This document shows, piece after piece, positions 9,393 to 17,403 of a DNA stretch of 64,000 nucleotides. Each line of letters begins with the position of its first letter. Positions within the stretch are counted from its first letter, which is position 1. The notes under the pieces are model-generated. The model searched no databases, was not told where the DNA came from, and saw only the letters and a list, made by a program, of their open reading frames with translations. The stretch is taken from assembly GCF_002797895.1 (NCBI RefSeq), contig NZ_PGES01000001.1, forward strand, positions 5,890,001 through 5,954,000, read 5' to 3'. The translations under genes and the position numbers were made by a program. This DNA comes from Janthinobacterium sp. 67. GTDB taxonomy: Bacteria > Pseudomonadota > Gammaproteobacteria > Burkholderiales > Burkholderiaceae_D.

Positions 9393-10775
9393 ATGGACCC
9401 GATTTCGCGCGCAACCGTGCCCAATACCATCCCGGCCACGCCGCGCGTGGGTGCGACGGCGCCGCTGGCGCCCGCGTGGCCCGTGCCGCCGTCCAGTGCG
9501 GCGGCGGCCCTTGCCATCCAGTCCTCGACCCAGGTCGATATCTCCCCGCTGGGCCAGTTCCTGTCCGGCGTGGCCTTGTCGCGCCGGCAACTGCTGGCCC
9601 TGCAGGGCGCCACGGAAGAGGCCAGGGCGGCAAATACTCCCGTGAATGTTAATGACGACCTGCTGGCCTTGGCGCGGCAGTTGACGGAATCGTTCGCCCA
9701 GCTGCAGACGAGCGGCATCGACGCCAGCCAGCTGGCGACGGCAGGCGACACACCGGGCAGCCTGGCGCAGCGCTACGATTTGCTGTCGGGCGATGGCACG
9801 ACGGATACGGCCGCCGCGCTGGCGCAGGACGGCGGCTTGCTCACGCAAGCGCAGCTGGCCCGCATCGGCATCGACTTGCGCAATGAAGATGTCGATGCGC
9901 CAACTTTGCAGGCAGCGTATGCGGCCGACAGCAATGCCACCCTGGACGCCTTGCAACAGGGAACGGACGTGCTGGCGCAGGTGGGCGCCGTGCTGGCCCA
10001 GCAGCAGGGCGCGCCGCTGGCAACCAATGTCGAAGCGGATTTGACGGGCGAAGCACTGTCGCCCAGCGCAACGCAAGCCGTCCAGCCGCAGCCCGTCGAC
10101 GAGGCGCCGCCGCAAACGGCTGCCATTGCGCAGCGACAGCTGGAACTGCAGCAGCAACTGGAAGCGGAAGAGCTGAACCTGGACTTGCGGGAACTGCGGC
10201 CCCCGCCTGCGGCGCAAGCCGCCGCCGATGCAGCGGAACTACTGCGGACGCGGCGCACGGACAATCAGCGCGTCGATGCCGAGCGCCTGGATGCCGAACG
10301 CCTGGATAACGAACGCATCAATACCGATCAGCAGGCGCGGCAGCAGGGAGCGGAGCGGGTGGACGAACTGCGCCAGGGCCAAGTGCAGCAGCAGGGGCTG
10401 CAGCAGCGGGCGCAAGCAGCGGCGGATGATACGACGCGGGCGCAGCTGGCCGCCGACGCCCCACAATTGGCGGCTCAGGTACTGGCACGCGCAGCGCAGG
10501 GGCAGGCCGATGCGGGCCTGGCGACGGCCCAAGCCCAGATGGCCCGGCAAAATGCGCAGGCGCAAGAGCTGGCTGCGCAAAACGCGGGCCAGGCCGTGCC
10601 CTTGCCCTCATCGCAAGACCCGTCCGTGGCGGCGGCCATTGCCGCCTATAACCTGAACAATGCAGCCCTGAATCCCGGCCTGATGAACCGGCCATTGCCG
10701 GCCAGCGACTCGCGCCTGCCGCGGGTGGCGCCGGTAGCCCCCGTGGAGCCCGTCAAGCCCGTGCCTAAAATCTAG
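9393..10775 (+). CDS. Gln/Ala-rich protein of unknown function
   Basis: This 460-residue protein is not one I recognise. GGAGG eight bases before the ATG and GC-rich third positions support coding. There is no signal peptide and no membrane span. The N-terminus is Pro/Ala-rich and low in complexity. From about residue 240 to 410 the chain is dominated by Gln, Ala, Arg, Glu and Leu, with a short degenerate repeat of the type DAERLDAERLDNERI, and should form long helices or coiled coil. STQVDISPLGQFLSGV near residue 45 resembles short motifs at the start of flagellar or phage-like structural proteins, but this is too weak for a call. It sits inside the riboflavin region without an obvious link to it. 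Confidence 0.6.
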   Translation: MDPISRATVPNTIPATPRVGATAPLAPAWPVPPSSAAAALAIQSSTQVDISPLGQFLSGVALSRRQLLALQGATEEARAANTPVNVNDDLLALARQLTESFAQLQTSGIDASQLATAGDTPGSLAQRYDLLSGDGTTDTAAALAQDGGLLTQAQLARIGIDLRNEDVDAPTLQAAYAADSNATLDALQQGTDVLAQVGAVLAQQQGAPLATNVEADLTGEALSPSATQAVQPQPVDEAPPQTAAIAQRQLELQQQLEAEELNLDLRELRPPPAAQAAADAAELLRTRRTDNQRVDAERLDAERLDNERINTDQQARQQGAERVDELRQGQVQQQGLQQRAQAAADDTTRAQLAADAPQLAAQVLARAAQGQADAGLATAQAQMARQNAQAQELAAQNAGQAVPLPSSQDPSVAAAIAAYNLNNAALNPGLMNRPLPASDSRLPRVAPVAPVEPVKPVPKI

Positions 10776-11197
10776 GGCAGCAGGGTGGCGTCCAGGGTGA
10801 TGTTGGCTTTCAGCAGCTTCGACACGGGGCAGCCGGCCTTGGCCTTGGCCGTCAATTCCTCGAATTTCGCCTGGTCGGCGCCCGGTATCTTTGCTTTGAG
10901 GATCAGGTGGACGGCCGTGATGGCGAAGCCATCGTCCACCTTGTCGAGGGTCACTTCGGCCGTCGTGTCCATTTTTTCCGCCGTCAGGCCCGCTTCGCCG
11001 AGGATCAGCGACAAGGCCATGGTGAAGCAGCCCGCGTGCGCGGCGCCGATCAATTCCTCGGGATTCGTGCCGGGCTTGCCTTCGAAGCGGCTGGCAAAGC
11101 CGTAGGGATATTCCTGCAAGGCGCCGCTGCGCGTGCTGATGGCGCCCTTGCCATCCTTGATGCCGCCTGACCAGATAGCCGATCCATTGGTTTTCAT
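10772..11197 (-). CDS. osmC: OsmC family peroxiredoxin
   Basis: This 141-residue OsmC/Ohr-type thiol peroxidase reduces organic hydroperoxides. The two redox cysteines are visible in AAHAGCFTMALSLIL (about residue 56) and AKAGCPVSKLL (about residue 123), and the N-terminus WSGGIKDGKGAIST is typical of OsmC. Its stop overlaps that of the Gln-rich gene on the other strand by four bases, so the genes are convergent. GGAGCG before the ATG acts as a ribosome site. Whether it is strictly OsmC or a related subfamily cannot be settled by eye. Confidence 0.85.
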   Translation of the reverse strand: MKTNGSAIWSGGIKDGKGAISTRSGALQEYPYGFASRFEGKPGTNPEELIGAAHAGCFTMALSLILGEAGLTAEKMDTTAEVTLDKVDDGFAITAVHLILKAKIPGADQAKFEELTAKAKAGCPVSKLLKANITLDATLLP

Positions 11198-11517
11198 ATT
11201 GCCGCTCCTGTGTGGGGTGTCGCTGCGAGTGGGTATCAGCGCCGTGGCGGTGACAGTCTGATCTTATGCTCTTTGCAAGGCCGGCGGCGCGCGCTTTGCC
11301 GCCGCCGCGTGCGCAGGATCGGGGAATCGGCGCTTTCCCGGGCCTGCTGCGGCATCCGTGCCGCAAAGCTGTCTTATTTCAGGTCTGCAAGCGCTAAATC
11401 CTTTAAAATAGCAGGTTATAAGAAAATTCCCGGAAATCCGAGGAATATTCGTGCTTGATGTTTCAGTTTTAGTTTCACTAACAACGCCCGGCAAAACCGT
11501 CGCGAGCGGAAGGGAGA

Positions 11518-11569
11518 GGTGGCCGAGACGCGCAACCGTACGAAGGTACGGTGAGCATCGCAGGCCGCC
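11518..11569 (+). promoter_or_regulatory. Structured 5' leader of ribBA
   Basis: The outer arms GGTGGCC (11518-11524) and GGCCGCC (11563-11569) pair over 7 bp. They enclose a perfect 6-bp hairpin CCGTAC-GAAG-GTACGG (11536-11551). The element ends 48 bases before the ribBA start in the 420-base gap 11198-11617, which otherwise holds only AT-rich promoter-like sequence near 11400-11430. I do not find the conserved blocks of the FMN riboswitch. A regulatory role is inferred from structure and position only. Confidence 0.4.
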
Positions 11570-11617
11570 TATACCGACGCGCAGCAGGTTTGGCCAGGCG
11601 TCATACGAGGATGAACA

Positions 11618-12733
11618 ATGTCTATATCCAGCACCGAAGAGATCGTCGCTGAATTGCGCGCCGGCCGCATGGTGATACTGGTCGATGAAGAAGACCGGGA
11701 AAATGAAGGCGATCTGGTGCTTGCCGCCGATTTCGTGACGCCTGAAGCCATCAATTTCATGATCACGCATGCGCGTGGCCTGGTCTGCCTGACCCTGACG
11801 GAAGAGCGTTGCGACGAGCTGAACCTGTCGATGATGACGTCGCGCAACGGCACGGCTTACGGCACCAATTTCACGGTCTCGATCGAAGCGGCCGAAGGCG
11901 TGACGACGGGCATTTCCGCCGCCGACCGCGCCAAGACTATCCAGGTGGCTGTTGCCAAGGGCACGCAGCCCAGCGATATCGTCCAGCCTGGCCATATCTT
12001 CCCGCTGAAAGCGCAGAAAGGCGGCGTGCTGATGCGCGCAGGCCATACGGAAGCCGGTTGCGACCTGACGGCCATGGCCGGCTTGACGCCCGCGTCCGTG
12101 ATTTGCGAAATCATGAAGGATGACGGCACCATGGCGCGTCTGCCGGACTTGCTGGTGTTTGCCGAGCAGCATGGCCTGAAGATCGGCACGATTGCCGACC
12201 TGATCCATTACCGCAGCCAGACCGAGTCCCTGGTCGAGCGCGTTGCCGAGCGCACCCTGCACACGGCGCACGGCGAATTCCGTCTGATCGCCTTCCGCGA
12301 CAAGCCCAGCGCATCGGCCCACCTGGCCCTCGTGCATGGCGACCTGGCTCCCGGCCTGGAAGCGCTGGTGCGCGTGCACCAGCCCGTTTCCCTGCTGGAC
12401 GTGCTGGAAAGCGAAGCGACCACCCACTCGTGGACGGTGGCCGCCTCGATGGCCGCCATCAAGCAGGCCGAGCGTGGCGTGATGGTCTTGCTGAACTGCG
12501 GCGAGACGTCGAGCGAGCTGTTTGCCCAGTTCGCCGCGCTTGATACGCCGCAAGCCAAGCCAAAAGGCCGCGCCGCCAGCATGGACTTGCGCAGCTATGG
12601 CATCGGCGCGCAAATCCTGCGCGACCTGGGCGTGAGCAAGATGCAATTGCTGGCCAGCCCCCGCAAGATGCCGTCGATGGTCGGTTTCGACCTGGAAGTG
12701 ACCGGTTTTCAGTGCCATCCTGGCCAGCAGTAA
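11618..12733 (+). CDS. ribBA: DHBP synthase RibB fused to a degenerate GTP cyclohydrolase II domain
   Basis: The N-terminal ~200 residues are a complete 3,4-dihydroxy-2-butanone 4-phosphate synthase, making the four-carbon unit of riboflavin from ribulose 5-phosphate. Motifs include [16 protein letters not shown], the catalytic region [13 protein letters not shown] and [12 protein letters not shown]. The C-terminal ~165 residues follow the GTP cyclohydrolase II fold but lack its signature zinc cysteines: the site that should read C..GD...CDC is replaced by [19 protein letters not shown]. The RibA half is therefore probably not a cyclohydrolase (a RibBX-type protein), and a separate ribA is expected elsewhere. 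It is the first gene of ribBA-ribH-nusB. Confidence 0.9.
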   Translation: MSISSTEEIVAELRAGRMVILVDEEDRENEGDLVLAADFVTPEAINFMITHARGLVCLTLTEERCDELNLSMMTSRNGTAYGTNFTVSIEAAEGVTTGISAADRAKTIQVAVAKGTQPSDIVQPGHIFPLKAQKGGVLMRAGHTEAGCDLTAMAGLTPASVICEIMKDDGTMARLPDLLVFAEQHGLKIGTIADLIHYRSQTESLVERVAERTLHTAHGEFRLIAFRDKPSASAHLALVHGDLAPGLEALVRVHQPVSLLDVLESEATTHSWTVAASMAAIKQAERGVMVLLNCGETSSELFAQFAALDTPQAKPKGRAASMDLRSYGIGAQILRDLGVSKMQLLASPRKMPSMVGFDLEVTGFQCHPGQQ

Positions 12734-12792
12734 TTAAATAATTTCGGCGGCCTGGCGCATGGCTGGCCGCTGATCACCTGATAAAGAGGCAT

Positions 12793-13278
12793 ATGATGAC
12801 CGTAGGAGCATACGAAACCAATTTTGCCGGCGAAGGTTTGCGCGTCGGTATCGTCCAGGCACGATTCAATGAAATCGTCGGTGGTGGCTTGCTGTCGGCA
12901 TGCCTGGAAGAGTTGAGCAAGCTGGGCGTGGCCGATGAAGATATCCTGCACGTGACCGTGCCGGGCGCCCTGGAAATCCCACTGATTCTGCAAAAAATGG
13001 CGGAAACCGAGCAATTCGACGCCCTGATCGCACTGGGCGCCGTGATTCGCGGTGAAACCTACCACTTCGAGCTGGTATCGAACGAATCGGGCGCGGGCAT
13101 CACGCGCGTCGGTCTCGATTACGGCATCCCCATCGCCAACGCAGTGTTGACGACCGAAAACGACGAGCAGGCGGAAGTGCGCATGCTGGTCAAGGGAGCG
13201 GAAGCGGCACGCGTGGCGGTGGAAATGGCCAATCTGGCGCAAGCGCTGGAAGAGTTGCAAGACACAGACGAGGATTAA
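12793..13278 (+). CDS. ribH: 6,7-dimethyl-8-ribityllumazine synthase
   Basis: This 161-residue protein condenses the RibB and RibD products to lumazine. Conserved segments are [41 protein letters not shown] (phosphate-binding region) and [12 protein letters not shown]. The family forms pentamers or 60-mer capsids. AAAGAGG precedes the ATG at 12793. The gene lies 59 bases after ribBA and 91 bases before nusB, the usual ribH-nusB arrangement. Confidence 0.95.
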   Translation: MMTVGAYETNFAGEGLRVGIVQARFNEIVGGGLLSACLEELSKLGVADEDILHVTVPGALEIPLILQKMAETEQFDALIALGAVIRGETYHFELVSNESGAGITRVGLDYGIPIANAVLTTENDEQAEVRMLVKGAEAARVAVEMANLAQALEELQDTDED

Positions 13279-13369
13279 TCGTGCTTGCGCCGCAGTGTGC
13301 TGCCTGGCAGCGCACCGCGGTATTCGTCACTATCTGCAGTAAATACGTATTTAAGAACAGGTAACAATC

Positions 13370-13840
13370 ATGACTGAGAAAAATTTGCTCGCCAATCCCA
13401 GCAAAAACCGCACGCCGCGTCACCGCGCGCGCGAGTTTGCGCTGCAGGGCTTGTACCAGTGGCTGCTGAACAATGAAGACGCGACCACCGTCGTGAACAA
13501 TATTCGCGCGGCCCACGGTTTCGACAAGGCCGATGGCGATCATTTCACGGTGCTGCTGTACGGCGCCATCAAGGATTCGCTGGCGCTGCGCGAAAGCATG
13601 GCGCCCTTGATCGACCGCAATATCGCGGAACTGTCGCCGATCGAACACGGCATCCTGCTGATCGGCGCGTTCGAGCTGAAGAACAACATGGAAATCCCGT
13701 ACCGCGTCGTCATCAACGAAGCGGTCGAGCTGGCCAAGTCGTTTGGCGGTATCGACGGCCACAAGTATGTGAACGGCGTGCTCGACAAGCTGGCAGTGAA
13801 ATTCCGCGAGGAAGAAGTCAACGCCAACAAGCGCAAGTAA
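13370..13840 (+). CDS. nusB: Transcription antitermination factor NusB
   Basis: This 156-residue all-alpha protein carries the NusB signature: RHRAREFALQGLYQWL near the N-terminus, then LIDRNIAELSPIEHGILLIGAFEL and PYRVVINEAVELAKSFGG. With NusE (S10) it binds boxA RNA in rRNA antitermination. It is the last gene of the rib cluster, followed immediately by two terminator hairpins. AACAGG lies a few bases before the ATG. Confidence 0.95.
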   Translation: MTEKNLLANPSKNRTPRHRAREFALQGLYQWLLNNEDATTVVNNIRAAHGFDKADGDHFTVLLYGAIKDSLALRESMAPLIDRNIAELSPIEHGILLIGAFELKNNMEIPYRVVINEAVELAKSFGGIDGHKYVNGVLDKLAVKFREEEVNANKRK

Positions 13841-13851
13841 TATAGCGTAAT

Positions 13852-13915
13852 CCCTGCGGCTGCTGCCGCAGGGCAATAAAAAAGCCACCGGCACTTGCGT
13901 GCGGTGGCTTTTTTA
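13852..13915. terminator. Double terminator between nusB and the transglycosylase gene
   Basis: The first hairpin is CCCTGCGG-CTGCTG-CCGCAGGG (13852-13873). The second has arms AAAAAGCCACC and GGTGGCTTTTT around a 13-base loop (about 13880-13914) and is symmetric, with A-run and T-run, so it can stop transcription from both sides. The flanking genes converge here. Confidence 0.8.
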
Positions 13916-13959
13916 CTGGGTGCTGCTTTTTGGATGCCCCTGTGAGGGCTTTTAAAGGG

Positions 13960-14883
13960 TCACAGGCCGGCGATCTCGTTGTGGGGCAGTACTTTGATGG
14001 TGATGCCGCTTTCCGCTACCGCTGTCGGCGCCTTGGCTGGCGCTGGCGTGTTCGATGCCATCACCGGCGTCGTGGTCGGCACGCGCTGGCCGGCCGACAC
14101 TTGCTTCAGGCGGCGGTATTCGGCCAGCACGCGCGAGCCGTAGCCCGAGTCGGTGGCGAAGTTGGCGGCGCCCACGTAGGTTTTCAGGCCCGCTTCGACG
14201 GAACCGCCACGCGTGACGTAGTCTTTCAGGATCAGGGAGCCGACGCGGATGTTGGCGACCGGGTTCAGGGCTGCCTGCACGCCGCCCATTTCCTGGAAGC
14301 GCTCATGGTGCACTTTCGACATGACTTGCATCAAGCCTTGCGCGCCGACGGGGCTTTCCGCGAACGGGTTCAAACCCGATTCGATGGCCATCACGGCCAG
14401 GATCAGCAGCGGGTCCAGCTTGATTTCGCGGGCCGTCAGGTAGGCCGTCGACACGAGCATATTGGTCGCGTCGTTGGCCACGCGGTAGCGCTTGGAGAGC
14501 CAGTTGGTCACCCATTGCTGCTGCTTTTGCGTACCCAGCAAGGCTTTTTCTTCCTTGGTCAAAGGTGCTTCGCTGGCGGCGGCCGTTTGCACGGAGGCGG
14601 GCGCTTCCATCAGTGCCGACAGGGCCGGCGCTTCAACGGCTTGCGCTTCCGCCATCGGCAGCGGGAACAGGCTGTGCGTCAGTTGCTTGCCCAGGTCCGG
14701 GCGGAACATCAGCAGGGCGATCAGTGCCAGGGCGGAAATGCCGAAGACTGTCAGTGTGTGTTGCGCCGTGGTCAATACGCCACGTGCTGAAATGGCCTTC
14801 GCGCGGGCGCGCAAACGCGCCAATGCTGGCTGGCCAGCCACGGTTGAAGCAGGCAATGCTGCTTCAGTGCTACGATGAGTCAT
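13960..14883 (-). CDS. Membrane-anchored lytic transglycosylase (SLT domain)
   Basis: This is a 307-residue protein with one N-terminal membrane segment (about residues 44-62, LTVFGISALALIALLMF) and a periplasmic SLT domain from about residue 120. The catalytic Glu lies in AVMAIESGLNPFAES, followed by VGAQGLMQVM and NPVANIRVGSLILKDY, the classical lysozyme-like motifs. It cleaves peptidoglycan glycan strands to anhydromuropeptides. The C-terminal ~60 residues are Pro/Ala-rich and end without a recognised domain. It stands alone, convergent with nusB. Confidence 0.85.
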   Translation of the reverse strand: MTHRSTEAALPASTVAGQPALARLRARAKAISARGVLTTAQHTLTVFGISALALIALLMFRPDLGKQLTHSLFPLPMAEAQAVEAPALSALMEAPASVQTAAASEAPLTKEEKALLGTQKQQQWVTNWLSKRYRVANDATNMLVSTAYLTAREIKLDPLLILAVMAIESGLNPFAESPVGAQGLMQVMSKVHHERFQEMGGVQAALNPVANIRVGSLILKDYVTRGGSVEAGLKTYVGAANFATDSGYGSRVLAEYRRLKQVSAGQRVPTTTPVMASNTPAPAKAPTAVAESGITIKVLPHNEIAGL

Positions 14884-15361
14884 AGAGTTCCCCGAAATGT
14901 CGCGTCAACAGGCGGTCCCTCCGCGGTGTCGCGGTGTTGTGGGTACTGCCAATGCCGTGCATCAGAAATATCATCGTTTCCGCCGCGTATGGATGCGTGC
15001 GAGAAACGCCGTCATTGCTTGCTTGAGCTGATCGGTCCCATGCTGGTATTGGATCAGTCGCAATACAACTTTTACCGGGGGTAAGGCAGACGCCTTTTGA
15101 AAACACTCCTTAAAATGTCATGTGGAGCCCCGACTCCGTGAATGAAAGAGAAACGCTAAAATCAAGCTCTGGGCCGGCGTGCTCTTTCAAGTTGGGCGAA
15201 TTGTAGAAGCCGTTTTATATCAAGTCAATACTAACGAATCGTTTCTTTATTACTTTTATGTCTTACTTTTTGACTTGCATTGTGCCAAAAGCCAATAAAA
15301 TCAATTACTTGGCATAGATCCTTCAGCAACGGCGTCCGACGTCAAAAAAAATTAAAAACAC
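14884..15361. other. 478-base gap with AT-rich ubiD upstream region
   Basis: No gene is supported here. A 78-codon frame on the minus strand (15106-14870) overlaps the transglycosylase start but has no ribosome site and no recognisable content. Bases 15200-15360 are strongly AT-rich. TTGACT at 15270-15275 with AATAAA 18 bases later could be the ubiD promoter. The ubiD start codon has only an A-rich leader and no Shine-Dalgarno sequence. Confidence 0.4.
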
Positions 15362-16846
15362 ATGAAATATTCAGATTTACGAGATTTTATTTCTCAACTG
15401 CAACAAATGGGTGAACTTAAGCCCATTTCGACCCCCATTTCACCGATTTTGGAGATGACGGAAGTCTGCGACCGCACCTTGCGCGCGGGCGGGCCGGCCT
15501 TGCTGTTCAATAATCCGACGGGACACGCCATGCCGGTGCTGGGCAACCTGTTCGGCACCACGCGCCGCGTGGCGCTGGGCATGGGCGCGGAAGACGTCAG
15601 CGAGTTGCGCAAGATCGGCCATGTGCTGGCGCGCCTGAAGGAACCGGAACCGCCGAAAGATTTCAAGGATCTGTTGGGCCTCGGTTCGCTGGTGAAATCC
15701 GTGTGGGACATGTCGCCCAAAGAATTACGCGGCGCGAAGTGCCAGGAAATCGTCTGGGAGGGTAACGACGTCGACCTGGCGCGCCTGCCGATCCAGCATT
15801 GCTGGCCCGGCGACGTCGCCCCCCTGATCACCTGGGGCCTGGTGATCACCAAGGGCCCGAACAAGAAGCGGCAAAACCTCGGCATCTACCGCCAGCAAGT
15901 ATTGGGGCGCAACAAGGTCATCATGCGCTGGCTGGCGCACCGGGGCGGGGCGCTGGACTTCCGCGAGTACGCGATCCAGAGCAAGGGCAAGCCATATCCG
16001 ATCGCCGTCGCGCTCGGCGCCGATCCCGCTACTATATTAGGGGCCGTCACGCCGGTGCCGGACAGCCTGTCCGAATACCAGTTCGCCGGCCTGCTGCGCG
16101 GCAGCCGCACGGAGCTGGTGAAAGCCATCGGCAGCGAGCTGCGCGTGCCTGCGTCGGCCGAAATCGTGCTCGAAGGCCATATCTATCCGGACGAAAACCA
16201 TCCGAGCGGCTACGAGCATGCGCTGGAAGGGCCGTATGGCGACCACACGGGCTACTATAATGAGCAGGACAGTTTCCCCGTGTTTACCATCGACCGCATC
16301 ACCATGCGCCGCGACCCGATCTATCACTCCACCTATACAGGCAAACCGCCGGACGAGCCGGCCGTGCTGGGCCTGGCCCTGAACGAAGTGTTCGTGCCGC
16401 TGCTGCAAAAGCAGTTCAGCGAAATCACCGATTTCTACCTGCCGCCCGAAGGCTGCAGCTATCGCATGGCCGTGGTGCAGATCAAGAAACAGTACGCGGG
16501 CCACGCCAAGCGCGTGATGTTCGGCGTGTGGAGCTTCTTGCGCCAGTTCATGTATACCAAGTTCATCGTCGTGGTTGATGAAGACGTCAATATCCGCGAC
16601 TGGAAAGAAGTCATCTGGGCCATCACCACGCGTGTCGACCCCATCCGCGACACGACCCTGGTCGACAACACGCCGATCGACTACCTGGACTTCGCTTCGC
16701 CGGTCAGCGGCTTGGGCAGCAAGATGGGCATCGATGCGACGAATAAATGGCCGGGCGAAACGACGCGCGAGTGGGGCACGACGATTGCCATGACGCCGGA
16801 AGTGAAGGCCAAGGTGGATGGGATTTGGCAGGAGCTGGGTTTATAG
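15362..16846 (+). CDS. ubiD: 4-hydroxy-3-polyprenylbenzoate decarboxylase UbiD
   Basis: This 494-residue prenylated-FMN-dependent decarboxylase acts in ubiquinone synthesis. Family landmarks are [13 protein letters not shown] at the start, [19 protein letters not shown] (prFMN/metal region), [20 protein letters not shown] with the conserved glutamate, and the C-terminal [13 protein letters not shown]. Length matches E. coli UbiD (497). It depends on the UbiX flavin prenyltransferase, which is not in this window. Confidence 0.95.
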   Translation: MKYSDLRDFISQLQQMGELKPISTPISPILEMTEVCDRTLRAGGPALLFNNPTGHAMPVLGNLFGTTRRVALGMGAEDVSELRKIGHVLARLKEPEPPKDFKDLLGLGSLVKSVWDMSPKELRGAKCQEIVWEGNDVDLARLPIQHCWPGDVAPLITWGLVITKGPNKKRQNLGIYRQQVLGRNKVIMRWLAHRGGALDFREYAIQSKGKPYPIAVALGADPATILGAVTPVPDSLSEYQFAGLLRGSRTELVKAIGSELRVPASAEIVLEGHIYPDENHPSGYEHALEGPYGDHTGYYNEQDSFPVFTIDRITMRRDPIYHSTYTGKPPDEPAVLGLALNEVFVPLLQKQFSEITDFYLPPEGCSYRMAVVQIKKQYAGHAKRVMFGVWSFLRQFMYTKFIVVVDEDVNIRDWKEVIWAITTRVDPIRDTTLVDNTPIDYLDFASPVSGLGSKMGIDATNKWPGETTREWGTTIAMTPEVKAKVDGIWQELGL

Positions 16847-16854
16847 GTAGTGAC

Positions 16855-17010
16855 GTAGGTCGGCTTAGCGCGCAGCGCGTAAGCCGACGTTGCGGTGCTT
16901 GCGTGTTCGGCAGCGTTTGGATACCCAGGGCAGGCATATTCAGTAGCGTCGGCTTACGGCCTGCGGCCTAAGCCGACCTACGCCGGCCTAAGCCGACCTA
17001 CGCCGACCTG
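16855..17010. repeat. REP-like palindromic repeats after ubiD
   Basis: The element GTAGGTCGGCTTA ... TAAGCCGAC occurs at 16855-16888 as a palindrome with a GCGCGC-type centre. It recurs inverted at 16948-16981, with a truncated third copy to about 17010. The same family recurs at 21982-22080. These are short extragenic palindromes of the REP type. Confidence 0.7.
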
Positions 17011-17030
17011 CGCAGCATTGACACGGCAAT

Positions 17031-17059
17031 TTCCCAATCTTGCGCAGGTCGGTTATAAT
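17031..17059 (+). promoter_or_regulatory. Promoter of the SRP RNA gene
   Basis: A perfect TATAAT at 17054-17059 is preceded at 17 bases by TTCCCA (17031-17036). Transcription would start at about 17066, exactly at the 5' end of the SRP RNA. Confidence 0.7.
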
Positions 17060-17066
17060 TGTCCCC

Positions 17067-17163
17067 GGCGGGCCCCTGCGCATCGTGGCATGGCTAACCT
17101 GGTCAGGTCGGGAACGAAGCAGCCACGGCTATTAACCATGAGTGCCGCAGATCAGGCTCGCCT
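17067..17163 (+). ncRNA. ffs: 4.5S signal recognition particle RNA
   Basis: The conserved SRP apical domain is present (CCTGGTCAGGTCGGGAACG then AAGCAGCCACGG, about 17099-17127). The 5' segment GGCGGGCCCCTG pairs with CAG..CAGGCTCGCC at the 3' end to form the long hairpin of the small bacterial SRP RNA. The RNA binds Ffh and targets membrane proteins to SecYEG. The loop reads GGGAACG where E. coli has CGGAAGG. A position directly upstream of dnaX is common in betaproteobacteria. Confidence 0.9.
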
Positions 17164-17195
17164 CCTTCGGGAATGTTTTATCAGGATCAACAATC

Positions 17196-17218
17196 AAGCT
17201 GCCAAGGGCAGCTTTTTT
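17196..17218 (+). terminator. Terminator of the SRP RNA gene
   Basis: The stem AAGCTGCC/GGCAGCTT has a 3-base loop and runs into TTTTTT. It lies 33 bases after the predicted RNA 3' end, so the primary transcript would need trimming. Confidence 0.75.
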
Positions 17219-17403
17219 GCTTTTACGGCCCCGTTTTCTTGCCGATCCACTGCATTGCCGGGCTTGCCGTGTTTTCACTGTTTCTAGCTGGCCATGTTAT
17301 ACAATTGCTGCTTTGCCGCGTCTGCCATATTGGAATGGCCCGGCCATGAGGCTTGCGCCCGCCGCGCAGGATCACCCGCAAAATCGCATGGTAAAATCTC
17401 AGC

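Noticed and set aside
11380..11617. FMN riboswitch upstream of ribBA
   Set aside because: GGGAGAGG resembles the 3' end of the FMN element, but the other conserved blocks and the multi-stem order are absent.
14870..15106. 78-codon frame upstream of the transglycosylase gene
   Set aside because: It overlaps the transglycosylase start, has no ribosome site and matches nothing.
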